Shown here in pieces: positions 1-6,730 of a DNA stretch of 14,530 nucleotides (the stretch's first letter is position 1; each line of letters starts with the position of its first letter). The stretch comes from Bacteroidota bacterium. Lineage in GTDB: Bacteria > Bacteroidota > Bacteroidia > Flavobacteriales > Flavobacteriaceae. The position numbers and the translations under genes are program-made. Location: contig JAEWLN010000168.1 in assembly GCA_023457535.1 (NCBI GenBank), positions 1-14,530 of the forward strand, written 5' to 3'. The notes beneath the pieces are model-generated. The model did no database searches and was not told the DNA's origin. It saw only the letters and a program-made list of their open reading frames with translations.

Positions 1-119
1 ATGGCCAGCGAGAGATCGCGCAGTTTGCTGATGTCGATCCCCACTTCGTTTTCGCTGCCGACGATTACCGGAAACTCATACTTCTTGCCATCCAATTCTA
101 ATATTGCTGTTTTTGACAT
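1..119 (-). CDS. gltA: Citrate synthase, N-terminal fragment (cut by window edge)
   Basis: The first 39 codons are visible, starting at the ATG whose complement is at 117-119 and open to the window edge. The protein starts MSKTAILELDGKKYEFPVIV and continues with GSENEVGIDISKLRDLS, which I recognise as the N-terminus of the type II citrate synthase of Bacteroidota. The enzyme condenses oxaloacetate and acetyl-CoA to citrate in the first step of the TCA cycle, in the cytoplasm. None of the catalytic residues are in the window, so the call rests on N-terminal similarity and on its place downstream of carA and eno on the same strand. A Bacteroidota-type -7 box lies about 40 nt upstream. Confidence 0.85.
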   Translation of the reverse strand, partial: MSKTAILELDGKKYEFPVIVGSENEVGIDISKLRDLSLA

Positions 120-156
120 GATTGTTAGGTAGTTTAATCTTGGAATAATAATTTAA

Positions 157-164
157 CAAATCTA
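157..164 (-). promoter_or_regulatory. Candidate -7 box of the gltA promoter (TAGATTTG)
   Basis: Read on the minus strand this is TAGATTTG, a full match to the Bacteroidota primary-sigma -7 consensus TAnnTTTG. It lies about 38 nt upstream of the gltA start in an AT-rich gap. No TTG is seen at the usual 19-20 bp further upstream, so only half of the promoter is supported. Confidence 0.5.
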
Positions 165-245
165 TGGATTTTAGATTCAATAAAAAAAAGAATATGGCAA
201 CGAATTCGTTAATTTTTGTATAAATGAAGTGCGATTTTAAAGCAG

Positions 246-271
246 AAAAAAACCTGCCCTCTGGAGCAGGT
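246..271 (-). terminator. Intrinsic terminator after the LRR gene
   Basis: The arms acctgc (252-257) and gcaggt (266-271) pair perfectly around an 8-nt loop. On the minus strand the stem is followed at once by a run of T (complement of the A-run at 246-251). It lies about 40 nt past the stop of the LRR gene and would stop transcripts before gltA. Confidence 0.75.
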
Positions 272-310
272 CAGTTATTTTGAATGTCGATTGATTTTCA
301 TTAAATCGGT

Positions 311-2824
311 TTATCTTTTAATAAGCTTTACGGTTCGCGAACCTTGCTCGGTTTTTACTTTAATATAATAAATTCCCGAAGCATATTTCGATACGTCGAT
401 TTGTTTTTGCGCTTGACCGCCCGACAATACTGACAGCACCCTTCCGCCACCGTCAAACAATTCCATCGATTCGATTGTAACCGAAGCCTTGACATTTACG
501 ACATTCGCCGCAGGATTCGGGTAGACGCCAATCGAAGAATCTGTTTCAAATCCCTGCGTTCCCAAAAGCTGGAAAGTCGTCGTGGCAGTATTAGTCGTGA
601 TAGGGAAATTATAGTCGAAAAAAATATCGGCCTTGTTGGTAACCACGCTATTGACTGTGAGTGTATTTTTGGTTTTGACCTTAAAAATCACGTGGCCGTG
701 TGCGCCCGCGGCAAGTTGAATGTCGTCAAAGATGAATTCGACTTTGTTACCCGACATCCTGGTTTGCACCTCATGCGAAGAGGATATGGTCTGCAAACTG
801 GCCAAGTCGAATTTGGCCGCATCGATCAGGTCTTTGACGACAATGTTTTCGGCCGATGCGTTTCCGGTATTTTCGAAATTGATGATGTAATGCAGGTATT
901 TTCCGATTTGTGAAGGAGCGGCAAAATCGCCTTCGAGGCATATTTTGTTATTTGGATCCATCGCTCCGATAACAACTTGATTGAGATTAAACGCATTGTC
1001 TTGCAGTACCTCGTCCGTCACGCCCGTAATGGCGATTTGTGCGGTGTAAGGCAAATAATCACCTATATTGACCGCCGGAATTTCTGTAGGAGCGTTGACA
1101 TTAAACACGATAGATATCGAACGGGTTTCGAACGGATTCAAGTCGGCATAATCAAATACCAATTGGCCTGGATACTGTTGTACGGCAATGCTTGAGCTGA
1201 CAAAATCGATGCGCGAATCGTCAAAGCCAAAAGTAATCTGTCCCGAATTTGCCGTCGTCCCTTTGTTGTGGAACACCAAATTGTACGTTGCATCAAAACC
1301 AGGTCTTGCCGGACCGATCGTCGCGATCACTATCTCCACGTCATTATGCTGTCCGTTGGCCGTTACACAAAAGTCCTTAGTTTGCTGACTTCCGTCGATG
1401 GTTGCGAAAGTGACTGTCGTCACCGTCGGCGACACCGTGAAATACTGGGGGTTTTCGAGTACAGGTGTCAGGGTTGTATTGGTTTGCTGCACGGGAAGTA
1501 TGTAACTTCCCGATCCATTCGTGAATAGATTTCCGGTTCCAGCCGAACCGGTCAAGCCAATCTTGAAAAAAGACAACGCGTCATCATCAACACCGCAACC
1601 GTTTCCAACCATGTCATACCGAACTGTGCCTACGACGGTATTGAAAACGCCGCCCGGGGTAAACGAACAATACGTATTCAAACTAGCCGAGTTGAGCCCG
1701 TTTTGATTGAGTACGCTTTGCAGCGCCGCCAAATCGGCTTCGTCGGCGCAAATGAAAGCAAGGTCCGGACAATTGAAGATGTCGTAATTTGTCTCGGTCG
1801 CACCGTTCTTAACATTGAGCGAATGCAATTGGGCCGAATTTGTCAAACTTACAACCTGAAGATTGAGCTGTGCGCTAAAATCGAGATCGAAAAATTGATT
1901 GTCGTGTGCGGTAAAATAGACTAGCGTCGGAACCTGTGAAACATCTAGCGTGGTCAGCGGAACGCTGCTCAGTGAGAGTTCGTGTAAGGCAGACCCTGAA
2001 AGTGTCAACGACATTAGCGGATTGTCGTCGGCGGACATTAGTGTAAGTTGCGGGAGCATGCTTACGTCCAAGCTTGAAAGCGTATTATCCTCCACGTACA
2101 ATGACATCAAATGGGGCACTGCAGGCAAATCGAGAGCACTGAGCTGGTTGTGTCTACAATCCAATATATTCAGATTAGGTACGGGCGTCAAGTTGAGTGC
2201 GGTAAGACTGGCATTGGTGCAGCTCAGGTTTTGCAAATTGGCGAGTCCTGTCAAATCGACATTGCCCACTGGATACCCGCCCAACCAAAGCAAGGTTAGA
2301 TTTGAAAGCGTAGAGAGACCGGTTAATCCTGAAGTAGTGATAGGATTGCCGTCCACCCGAAGTTCCGCCAGAGCAGGGCACAACCCGACATTGAGATTGC
2401 TCAAAAGGTTGTTACTTGCGCTCAGGAAAACCAGATGTTCGAGACCTGCTAAATTGATTGTTGTCAGGTCATTGTTCCGGCACGAAAGCCAGATCAGCGC
2501 GGGCATAGTTTCGAGGTCAATCGTCACAAGATCGTTCAAATCGACATTAAGCGCCATTAAACCCTGGAAATATTGCAACCCTTCTAGCGAACTGATGCCC
2601 GATGATTCCAAATTCAGATTGGTGATCAACAGTGCTTCGCTTTGCTGAATTTCCCCATCAGTGTTGAGATCAATACTGGTAGATCCTAGTGCATTCTGCG
2701 CCACGTTATTCGTCAGACTGGCCGATAATAATTTGGCTTTGAGCGCCGCATCGGGGATGTTTATTATTTGCGCCCGAGATGCGAGTGAGATCAATAGCGC
2801 CAAAAAGAGTAATGTTTTGTTCAT
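311..2824 (-). CDS. Secreted leucine-rich-repeat protein with C-terminal T9SS sorting domain
   Basis: This encodes 837 residues. Residues 1-19 (MNKTLLFLALLISLASRAQ) form a Sec signal peptide. About residues 50-380 are leucine-rich repeats of roughly 20-22 residues of the form L-x-x-L-x-x-x-x-N-x-L, resembling bacterial internalin-type LRRs. A cysteine-containing linker and beta-sandwich region follows (about 390-620). Next comes a segment around 635-745 with LHYIINFENTGNASAENIVV and DIFFDYNFPI, typical of the conserved domain found in large Flavobacterium surface proteins (I believe the Pfam-like DUF7619). The end (about 765-837) is a type A T9SS sorting signal, with VYPNPA near 767, GIYYIKV and a basic KLIKR tail. 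The protein is therefore exported through Sec, then through the type IX system, and released or anchored at the surface. Binding or adhesion is an inference from the LRRs; no catalytic motif is seen. A longer reading would start 7 codons upstream, but that ATG overlaps a candidate -7 box, so the start before the signal peptide is chosen. Confidence 0.9.
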   Translation of the reverse strand: MNKTLLFLALLISLASRAQIINIPDAALKAKLLSASLTNNVAQNALGSTSIDLNTDGEIQQSEALLITNLNLESSGISSLEGLQYFQGLMALNVDLNDLVTIDLETMPALIWLSCRNNDLTTINLAGLEHLVFLSASNNLLSNLNVGLCPALAELRVDGNPITTSGLTGLSTLSNLTLLWLGGYPVGNVDLTGLANLQNLSCTNASLTALNLTPVPNLNILDCRHNQLSALDLPAVPHLMSLYVEDNTLSSLDVSMLPQLTLMSADDNPLMSLTLSGSALHELSLSSVPLTTLDVSQVPTLVYFTAHDNQFFDLDFSAQLNLQVVSLTNSAQLHSLNVKNGATETNYDIFNCPDLAFICADEADLAALQSVLNQNGLNSASLNTYCSFTPGGVFNTVVGTVRYDMVGNGCGVDDDALSFFKIGLTGSAGTGNLFTNGSGSYILPVQQTNTTLTPVLENPQYFTVSPTVTTVTFATIDGSQQTKDFCVTANGQHNDVEIVIATIGPARPGFDATYNLVFHNKGTTANSGQITFGFDDSRIDFVSSSIAVQQYPGQLVFDYADLNPFETRSISIVFNVNAPTEIPAVNIGDYLPYTAQIAITGVTDEVLQDNAFNLNQVVIGAMDPNNKICLEGDFAAPSQIGKYLHYIINFENTGNASAENIVVKDLIDAAKFDLASLQTISSSHEVQTRMSGNKVEFIFDDIQLAAGAHGHVIFKVKTKNTLTVNSVVTNKADIFFDYNFPITTNTATTTFQLLGTQGFETDSSIGVYPNPAANVVNVKASVTIESMELFDGGGRVLSVLSGGQAQKQIDVSKYASGIYYIKVKTEQGSRTVKLIKR

Positions 2825-2842
2825 TTGGTTTTGTTTTGGACC

Positions 2843-2850
2843 CAAATATA
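2843..2850 (-). promoter_or_regulatory. Candidate -7 box of the LRR gene promoter (TATATTTG)
   Basis: TATATTTG on the minus strand matches TAnnTTTG fully. It lies 18 nt before the chosen ATG, between that start and the enolase terminator, which leaves a short leader of about 10-15 nt. No clear -33 TTG is present. Its position argues against the upstream in-frame ATG at 2843-2845, which would lie inside the box. Confidence 0.5.
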
Positions 2851-2878
2851 ACTTATTTCAGCGTAAGACCTAATCATC

Positions 2879-2906
2879 CAAAAAAAAACCCGGCGCAGGC
2901 CGGGTT
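2879..2906 (-). terminator. Strong intrinsic terminator of eno
   Basis: A perfect 8-bp stem, aacccggc (2887-2894) with gccgggtt (2899-2906), closes a 4-nt loop. On the minus strand it is followed by a run of at least eight T (complement of 2880-2888). It lies about 20 nt past the enolase stop codon and separates eno from the LRR gene. Confidence 0.9.
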
Positions 2907-2925
2907 CTATTTAAGTCAAACGGAT

Positions 2926-4221
2926 TTATTTTTTGACCTTGAACGCTTTCAATCCCGGAAAATAAGCAGTATTTCCCAACTCCTCCTCAATTCTAAGCAA
3001 CTGATTGTACTTCGCCATACGGTCCGAGCGCGACGCCGAACCGGTTTTGATTTGCCCGCAATTCAATGCGACAGCCAGATCGGCGATCGTATTGTCCTCT
3101 GTTTCGCCCGAGCGGTGCGACATAACCGAAGTATAACCCGCATTGTGCGCCATGTTGACCGCTGCAATCGTTTCTGAAAGCGTCCCGATCTGGTTCACCT
3201 TGATAAGGATCGAGTTGGCGATCCCTTTTTCGATGCCTTTGGCCAGACGCTCCACATTGGTTACGTATAAATCGTCGCCCACGAGCTGTACTTTGCTGCC
3301 GATCAGATCGGTCAGGTATTTCCAACCTTCCCAATCGTCTTCATACATGCCGTCTTCGATCGAAATGATCGGGTATTTGGCGGCAAGTTCGGCCAGGTAT
3401 TCGGCCTGCTCGGCAGAAGTGCGGATCTTTCCGCCTGCGCCTTCGAACTTTGAATAGTCGTATTTGCCGTCTTTGTAAAATTCAGATGCGGCGCAGTCGA
3501 GCGCGATCATGATCTCGTCGCCGAATTTGTAACCGGCCATTTCAACGGCCTTTTTGATCGTATCGAGCGCGTCTTCAGTCCCGCCGGCAAGGTTGGGCGC
3601 AAATCCGCCCTCGTCGCCCACAGCGGTAGATAATCCGCGGTCGTGCAATACTTTTTTGAGGTTGTGGAAAATCTCGGTGCCCATTTGCAAGGCCTGCGTA
3701 AAGGTTTTGGCTTTAACGGGCATGATCATGAATTCCTGGAACGCGATAGGCGCATCGGAGTGCGAACCGCCGTTGATGATGTTCATCATCGGGACCGGGA
3801 GCGTGTTGCCTGAAACGCCGCCTACGTAACGGTACAAAGGCAGTCCGAGTTCGTTGGCAGCTGCTTTGGCCACGGCCAATGAAACGCCCAGGATCGCATT
3901 GGCGCCCATGTTGCCTTTGTTGTGCGTGCTGTCGAGCTCAATCATTTTCTGGTCGATCAGATTCTGCTCAAATACGGACAGCCCGATGAGCTCCTCGGCC
4001 AGGTGTGTGTTGACATTCTTGACCGCTTTGTGAACGCCCTTGCCCATATAAGCTTTGCCGCCGTCGCGCAATTCAACTGCTTCGTGCTCGCCGGTAGAGG
4101 CGCCCGACGGTACAGCCGCACGGCCCAAAACGCCGTTTTCGGTCACTACATCGACTTCTATGGTAGGGTTTCCGCGTGAATCGAAGATTTGACGCGCATG
4201 GACTTTGATGATGATGCTCAT
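2926..4221 (-). CDS. eno: Enolase (phosphopyruvate hydratase)
   Basis: Full-length enolase of 431 residues, the usual bacterial size. It interconverts 2-phosphoglycerate and phosphoenolpyruvate in glycolysis and gluconeogenesis, in the cytoplasm and with Mg2+. Visible family motifs are the N-terminal ARQIFDSRGNPTIEVDV, the mobile loop SGASTGEHEA (39-48), GDEGGFAPN with the acid catalyst Glu204, the metal ligands Asp242, Glu289 (in SIEDG) and Asp316 (in GDDLYVTN), the signature ILIKVNQIGTLSET with base Lys341, SHRSGETED (368-376) and Lys392. All expected active-site residues are present. The start is the only sensible one, since MSIIIKVHARQIFDSRGNP is the standard N-terminus. It lies between carA and the LRR gene, with a candidate promoter in the carA-eno gap and a strong terminator after it. 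Confidence 0.98.
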   Translation of the reverse strand: MSIIIKVHARQIFDSRGNPTIEVDVVTENGVLGRAAVPSGASTGEHEAVELRDGGKAYMGKGVHKAVKNVNTHLAEELIGLSVFEQNLIDQKMIELDSTHNKGNMGANAILGVSLAVAKAAANELGLPLYRYVGGVSGNTLPVPMMNIINGGSHSDAPIAFQEFMIMPVKAKTFTQALQMGTEIFHNLKKVLHDRGLSTAVGDEGGFAPNLAGGTEDALDTIKKAVEMAGYKFGDEIMIALDCAASEFYKDGKYDYSKFEGAGGKIRTSAEQAEYLAELAAKYPIISIEDGMYEDDWEGWKYLTDLIGSKVQLVGDDLYVTNVERLAKGIEKGIANSILIKVNQIGTLSETIAAVNMAHNAGYTSVMSHRSGETEDNTIADLAVALNCGQIKTGSASRSDRMAKYNQLLRIEEELGNTAYFPGLKAFKVKK

Positions 4222-4312
4222 GGGTTTATTTTTTATAAGTTATTATTACGGGTTGTTTCCGTGGCTTTTCGCCGGTCGCTTCTGGCTGTCCGATACCATT
4301 AAAAGCCGATTA

Positions 4313-4320
4313 CAAATATA
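4313..4320 (-). promoter_or_regulatory. Candidate -7 box of the eno promoter (TATATTTG)
   Basis: TATATTTG on the minus strand fits the Bacteroidota -7 consensus. It lies about 90 nt upstream of the eno ATG and would give a leader of roughly 80 nt. No TTG is seen at 19-20 bp upstream, so only half of the promoter is supported. The carA-eno gap has no convincing terminator, so read-through from carA is also possible. Confidence 0.45.
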
Positions 4321-4376
4321 TCTGTTCTTTTAAAAAATGCCGGGGTTGCGCGCCAAATCTTATCAACGAGAACGTT

Positions 4377-5483
4377 TTAGTTTTGCGCAGACCGGATGTT
4401 GGCGATGAACTGATCGAATAAATACGACGCATCGTGCGGACCCGGACTCGCCTCGGGATGGTATTGCACAGAAAAGCAGTTCTTACTTTTCATGCGCATG
4501 CCCGCTACGGTCTGGTCATTGATGTGCAGGTGCGTGATCTCGAAATCGGGGTTCTGTTCAAGGTCTTCTTTCCGGACGGCAAATCCGTGGTTCTGCGAGG
4601 TGATCTCTCCCTTGCCCGTGAGCACGTTTTCTACCGGATGGTTGATGCCGCGGTGTCCGTTGAACATCTTATAGGTCGGGATGCCGTTGGCCAATGCCAG
4701 GACCTGGTGCCCGAGGCAGATGCCAAAAACCGGATCGTTGTGCTTCAAAATTTCTTTTGCCACTTCCTGCGCGAGGATCAGCGGCTCAGGATCGCCGGGG
4801 CCGTTCGAAAGGAAATAACCATCGGGGTTGAACGCCTTCATCGTTTCGTAATTGGTATCGTACGGGAACACCTTGATGTAGCAGTCGCGTTTGGCCAGGT
4901 TCCGGAGGATATTTTTCTTGATCCCCAGATCGAGCGCCGCAACTTTATAGGTGGCCGAAGGCTCCCCGATGTAATAAGGCTCTTTGGTCGACACCTTAGA
5001 GGCCAGTTCCAGTCCTTTCATATCAGGTACGCCGGCGAGCATTGTTTTGAGTTCTCCGATTGATTTGCCGTCGGTGGAAATCACGGCATTCTGCGCTCCG
5101 TGCTCGCGGATGTAACTCACCAGGGCGCGCGTATCGACATCGGAAATGCAAACCAGGTTGTGCTTTTCGAAATAATCGTACAGGCTCGAGGCGTTGTCGC
5201 GCGAGAAATTAAAACTGAAATTCTTGCAAACGAGCCCCGAGATCATGACCCGATCGGCCTCTATATCGACGTTATTCACGCCATAATTGCCGATGTGCGC
5301 ATTGGTCGCGACCATAATCTGCCCAAAATAGCTCGGATCGGTAAAAATTTCCTGATAGCCGGTCATTCCGGTGTTGAAGCAGACTTCGCCCACTGTGGTT
5401 CCGGAAATACCGATGGACTTGCCGTGAAAAATGGTGCCGTCTGCCAGAAGCAGGAGGGCCGGTGTGCGGGTGTTGTGTTTCAT
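4377..5483 (-). CDS. carA: Carbamoyl-phosphate synthase small (glutaminase) subunit
   Basis: This encodes 368 residues, the normal length for CarA. It hydrolyses glutamine and passes ammonia to the large subunit CarB to make carbamoyl phosphate for pyrimidines and arginine. The N-terminal domain (about 1-150) carries the family segment GEVCFNTGMTGYQEIFTDPSYFGQ, split as residues 32-55. The C-terminal class I glutamine amidotransferase domain (about 180-365) has NGPGDPEPL (227-235), the nucleophile Cys256 in FGICLGHQ, and the His342/Glu344 pair in YHPEASPGPHD, so the catalytic triad is complete. carB is not in the window, which is common in this phylum. A candidate promoter lies about 100 nt upstream, in an intergenic region rich in GTCGAA repeats. 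Confidence 0.97.
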   Translation of the reverse strand: MKHNTRTPALLLLADGTIFHGKSIGISGTTVGEVCFNTGMTGYQEIFTDPSYFGQIMVATNAHIGNYGVNNVDIEADRVMISGLVCKNFSFNFSRDNASSLYDYFEKHNLVCISDVDTRALVSYIREHGAQNAVISTDGKSIGELKTMLAGVPDMKGLELASKVSTKEPYYIGEPSATYKVAALDLGIKKNILRNLAKRDCYIKVFPYDTNYETMKAFNPDGYFLSNGPGDPEPLILAQEVAKEILKHNDPVFGICLGHQVLALANGIPTYKMFNGHRGINHPVENVLTGKGEITSQNHGFAVRKEDLEQNPDFEITHLHINDQTVAGMRMKSKNCFSVQYHPEASPGPHDASYLFDQFIANIRSAQN

Positions 5484-5580
5484 GTATAGTAGTTATTGTT
5501 GTGTTGGGAGTCGAAAGATGTCATGTCGGGTCGAAGTCGAAAGACGAAGGACAAAGACAGGTATCTGACGAATGCCGGTG

Positions 5581-5611
5581 CAAATTTATTGGTTTAGTGT
5601 GAAGTGGGCAA
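5581..5611 (-). promoter_or_regulatory. Candidate carA promoter (TTG - 20 bp - TAAATTTG)
   Basis: On the minus strand TTG (5611-5609) is followed after 20 bp by TAAATTTG (5588-5581). This matches both halves of the Bacteroidota consensus (TTG around -33, TAnnTTTG around -7) with the expected spacing. Transcription would start near 5575 and give a leader of about 90 nt. GTCGAA motifs lie in this leader (5510, 5530, 5536) and in the array just upstream (5636 on). Confidence 0.6.
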
Positions 5612-5635
5612 GTGCAGAGGTGAGAAAGTCTCGAT

Positions 5636-5705
5636 GTCGAACGTCGAATGTCGAATGTCGAATGTCGAACGTCGAATGTCGAATGTCGAACGTCAAACGT
5701 CCAAC
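5636..5705. repeat. Tandem 7-bp repeat array (GTCGAAY), 10 units
   Basis: Ten head-to-tail heptamers run without gaps. On the plus strand they are gtcgaac, gtcgaat x3, gtcgaac, gtcgaat x2, gtcgaac, then the decayed units gtcaaac and gtccaac. Eight units are GTCGAA plus a pyrimidine, and each of these holds the palindrome TCGA. Further GTCGAA copies lie at 5510, 5530 and 5536 in the carA leader. The array sits between the carA promoter and the receiver gene. Translated on the plus strand it reads as a 7-residue repeat (SNVECRM), but there is no sign of a real gene. It may be a slippage-prone satellite or a set of protein-binding sites; the sequence does not decide this. Confidence 0.9.
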
Positions 5706-5714
5706 GAACACAAC

Positions 5715-5741
5715 CTTAAACTTTAAACCTCAAACCCAAAC
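5715..5741. repeat. Second short heptamer array (YTYAAAC)
   Basis: Three 7-bp units, cttaaac, tttaaac and ctcaaac (5715-5735), are followed by the 6-nt remnant ccaaac. The array keeps the period of the GTCGAAY array but is shifted by 2 nt and has a different core. It shares the AAC end of the decayed last units of the first array, which suggests one degenerate satellite block running from 5636 to about 5741. Confidence 0.6.
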
Positions 5742-5818
5742 CCCGGTTGATTATCAAAAACTTTATTTAACTTCACGCAAAATCCGTCGAAGTTGCCTTG
5801 GACGAAAAAAACCCGACC

Positions 5819-6244
5819 ATGAACAGAAAAGGACCTATCATTATCATTGAAGACGATCCGGATGACCAGGAAGTACTCGGGTTGGTATTCGAGCAGCTGG
5901 GCTACCCGAATGAGATCATTTTTTTTGCCGACGGGGAATTGGCGCTCAATCACCTGATGAAGTCACCCACCGATCCGTTCATTATCTTTTCAGACATCAA
6001 CATGCCCAAACTCAGCGGGATGGAATTGCGCGAGCGGTTGCACCAAAACGAAAGCATGCGGCTCCGGTCGATCCCGTACCTGTTTTTCTCGACCACGGCC
6101 GAACAGCGGCACGTCATCGATGCCTATTCCAAATCGGTGCAGGGATTTTTCATCAAGCCGGGCAGTTTTGCCGAGCTCAAGGAAACGATGCGCACCATCA
6201 TTGAATACTGGCTTAAATGTGTTGCGCCAAATTACGTCAGATAA
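5819..6244 (+). CDS. Single-domain response regulator (CheY-like receiver)
   Basis: This encodes 141 residues that are almost entirely one receiver domain. The acidic pocket is Glu11-Asp12-Asp13 (IIIIEDDPDDQEV), the phospho-acceptor is Asp59 in FIIFSDINMPKLSGMEL, the conserved Thr/Ser is at 91-93 (FFSTTA) and the conserved Lys is Lys113 in FIKPGSF. All residues needed for phosphorylation are present. No DNA-binding or enzymatic output domain follows, so it must act through protein contacts, as phosphorelay or CheY-like proteins do. No histidine kinase is next to it, so its partner is unknown. The ATG at 5819 gives the standard receiver N-terminus; a TTG seven codons upstream is possible but less likely. 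Many stand-alone receivers with EDDxDD occur in Bacteroidota. Confidence 0.9.
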   Translation: MNRKGPIIIIEDDPDDQEVLGLVFEQLGYPNEIIFFADGELALNHLMKSPTDPFIIFSDINMPKLSGMELRERLHQNESMRLRSIPYLFFSTTAEQRHVIDAYSKSVQGFFIKPGSFAELKETMRTIIEYWLKCVAPNYVR

Positions 6245-6272
6245 AGCCTGGCGCACGCCCGAAGCTGGCGCG
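6223..6272 (+). other. Possible hairpin and GC-rich repeats at the 3' end of the receiver gene
   Basis: tgcgcca (6223-6229) and tggcgca (6249-6255) are perfect 7-bp inverted arms spanning the stop codon, with a 19-nt loop. A further copy, tggcgcg, follows at 6266-6272. No T-run comes directly after, so this is not a standard intrinsic terminator, though it could stabilise the mRNA end. Confidence 0.35.
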
Positions 6273-6360
6273 AAGATTAAAAATTCTCAAAAAAAATGAA
6301 CGCGTTTTTAAAAATTTTAAAAATAATTCCAATAAACCATTAAAAATCAATATTTAAGAT

Positions 6361-6368
6361 TACCTTTG
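6361..6368 (+). promoter_or_regulatory. -7 box of the cold-shock gene promoter (TACCTTTG)
   Basis: TACCTTTG is an exact TAnnTTTG match 20 nt before the csp start codon. It is preceded by a very AT-rich stretch (about 6300-6360, with A- and T-runs at 6305-6330) that could act as an UP-like element. No TTG is seen at -33. The predicted start near 6375 leaves a leader of only about 14 nt, unlike the long thermosensing leader of E. coli cspA. Confidence 0.65.
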
Positions 6369-6388
6369 CCGCTTAATATTTTATTTTT

Positions 6389-6580
6389 ATGAACGAAGGA
6401 ACAATCAAATTTTTCAACGAGGCCAAAGGTTTTGGATTCATCACCCCTGACGATGGCGGGAAAGACGTATTTGTTCACGCTACAGGTTTGAACGAATCCG
6501 TACGCGAGAACGACAAAGTGACCTATTCTGTTGAAGAAGGCCGCAAAGGCCCAAGCGCAGTCAATGTAAACGTTATCTGA
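6389..6580 (+). CDS. Cold-shock domain protein (CspA family)
   Basis: This encodes 63 residues and is a complete cold-shock OB-fold protein. It starts MNEGTIKFFNEAKGFGFITP, with RNP1-like KGFGFI at 13-18 and RNP2-like DVFVH at 26-30, followed by the usual GLNESVRENDKVTYSVEEG and GPSAVNVNVI. The family binds single-stranded RNA and DNA as RNA chaperones; members may be cold-induced or constitutive, and the sequence does not say which this is. It is a single-gene unit with its own promoter and a strong terminator. Confidence 0.96.
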   Translation: MNEGTIKFFNEAKGFGFITPDDGGKDVFVHATGLNESVRENDKVTYSVEEGRKGPSAVNVNVI

Positions 6581-6604
6581 GATATATTTTACCAGTTGCT
6601 ACAA

Positions 6605-6632
6605 AGCCAGCCTTCGGGTTGGTTTTTTTTTT
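6605..6632 (+). terminator. Intrinsic terminator of the cold-shock gene (UUCG loop)
   Basis: agccagcc (6605-6612) pairs with ggttggtt (6617-6624), including two G-U pairs, around a ttcg tetraloop. The stem runs into a T-run (6623-6632). It lies 25 nt past the csp stop codon. Confidence 0.92.
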
Positions 6633-6706
6633 GTCGCACAAGGACCTGAACCTGGGGTATTTTTATTATGCGCAACACACCGTATGGTGATTTTTCGATT
6701 AAATAT

Positions 6707-6714
6707 TATCTTTC
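6707..6714 (+). promoter_or_regulatory. Weak candidate -7 box for the exported-protein gene (TATCTTTC)
   Basis: TATCTTTC fits TAnnTTTG except for the last base and lies 17 nt before the chosen ATG at 6731. No -33 element is seen. It lies downstream of the alternative ATG at 6668, which supports the later start. Confidence 0.3.
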
Positions 6715-6730
6715 GGCCAAAATCCACCCT

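Larger units (their letters stand above)
5484..5818. other. 335-bp intergenic region between carA and the receiver gene
   Basis: This divergent gap holds the carA leader and promoter, the two heptamer arrays and the upstream region of the receiver gene. No RNA gene or attenuator is visible. For the plus-strand receiver gene only a weak promoter is seen: TTG at 5747-5749 and, 18 bp on, TAACTTCA (5768-5775), which keeps TAnnTT but not the final TG. Confidence 0.6.

Noticed and set aside
1950..2648. 232-residue plus-strand open frame
   Set aside because: It lies antisense to the LRR gene. Its sequence is low-complexity, rich in Ser and Arg, with no domain, as expected from the complement of repeats.
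2825..2845. Seven-codon N-terminal extension of the LRR protein (MGPKQNQ)
   Set aside because: It would precede a perfect signal peptide, and its ATG overlaps the candidate -7 box TATATTTG.
4321..4376. Intrinsic terminator after carA
   Set aside because: Only a 4-bp aacg/cgtt stem next to the stop codon is visible, with no T-run after it.
4434..5063. 209-residue plus-strand open frame
   Set aside because: It is antisense to carA, whose catalytic motifs are intact; it shows no recognisable domain.
5636..5705. CRISPR array
   Set aside because: The units are 7 bp with no spacers, and no cas genes are present.
5798..5818. TTG start seven codons upstream for the receiver protein
   Set aside because: The ATG at 5819 gives the standard receiver N-terminus; the extension adds no conserved residues.
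5572..5850. Plus-strand open frame running over the heptamer array
   Set aside because: It is the array read in frame (a 7-residue repeat). It has no domain and overlaps the receiver gene start.
6668..6730. Upstream ATG for the exported protein
   Set aside because: It adds 21 residues before a normal signal peptide and lies upstream of the candidate -7 box.
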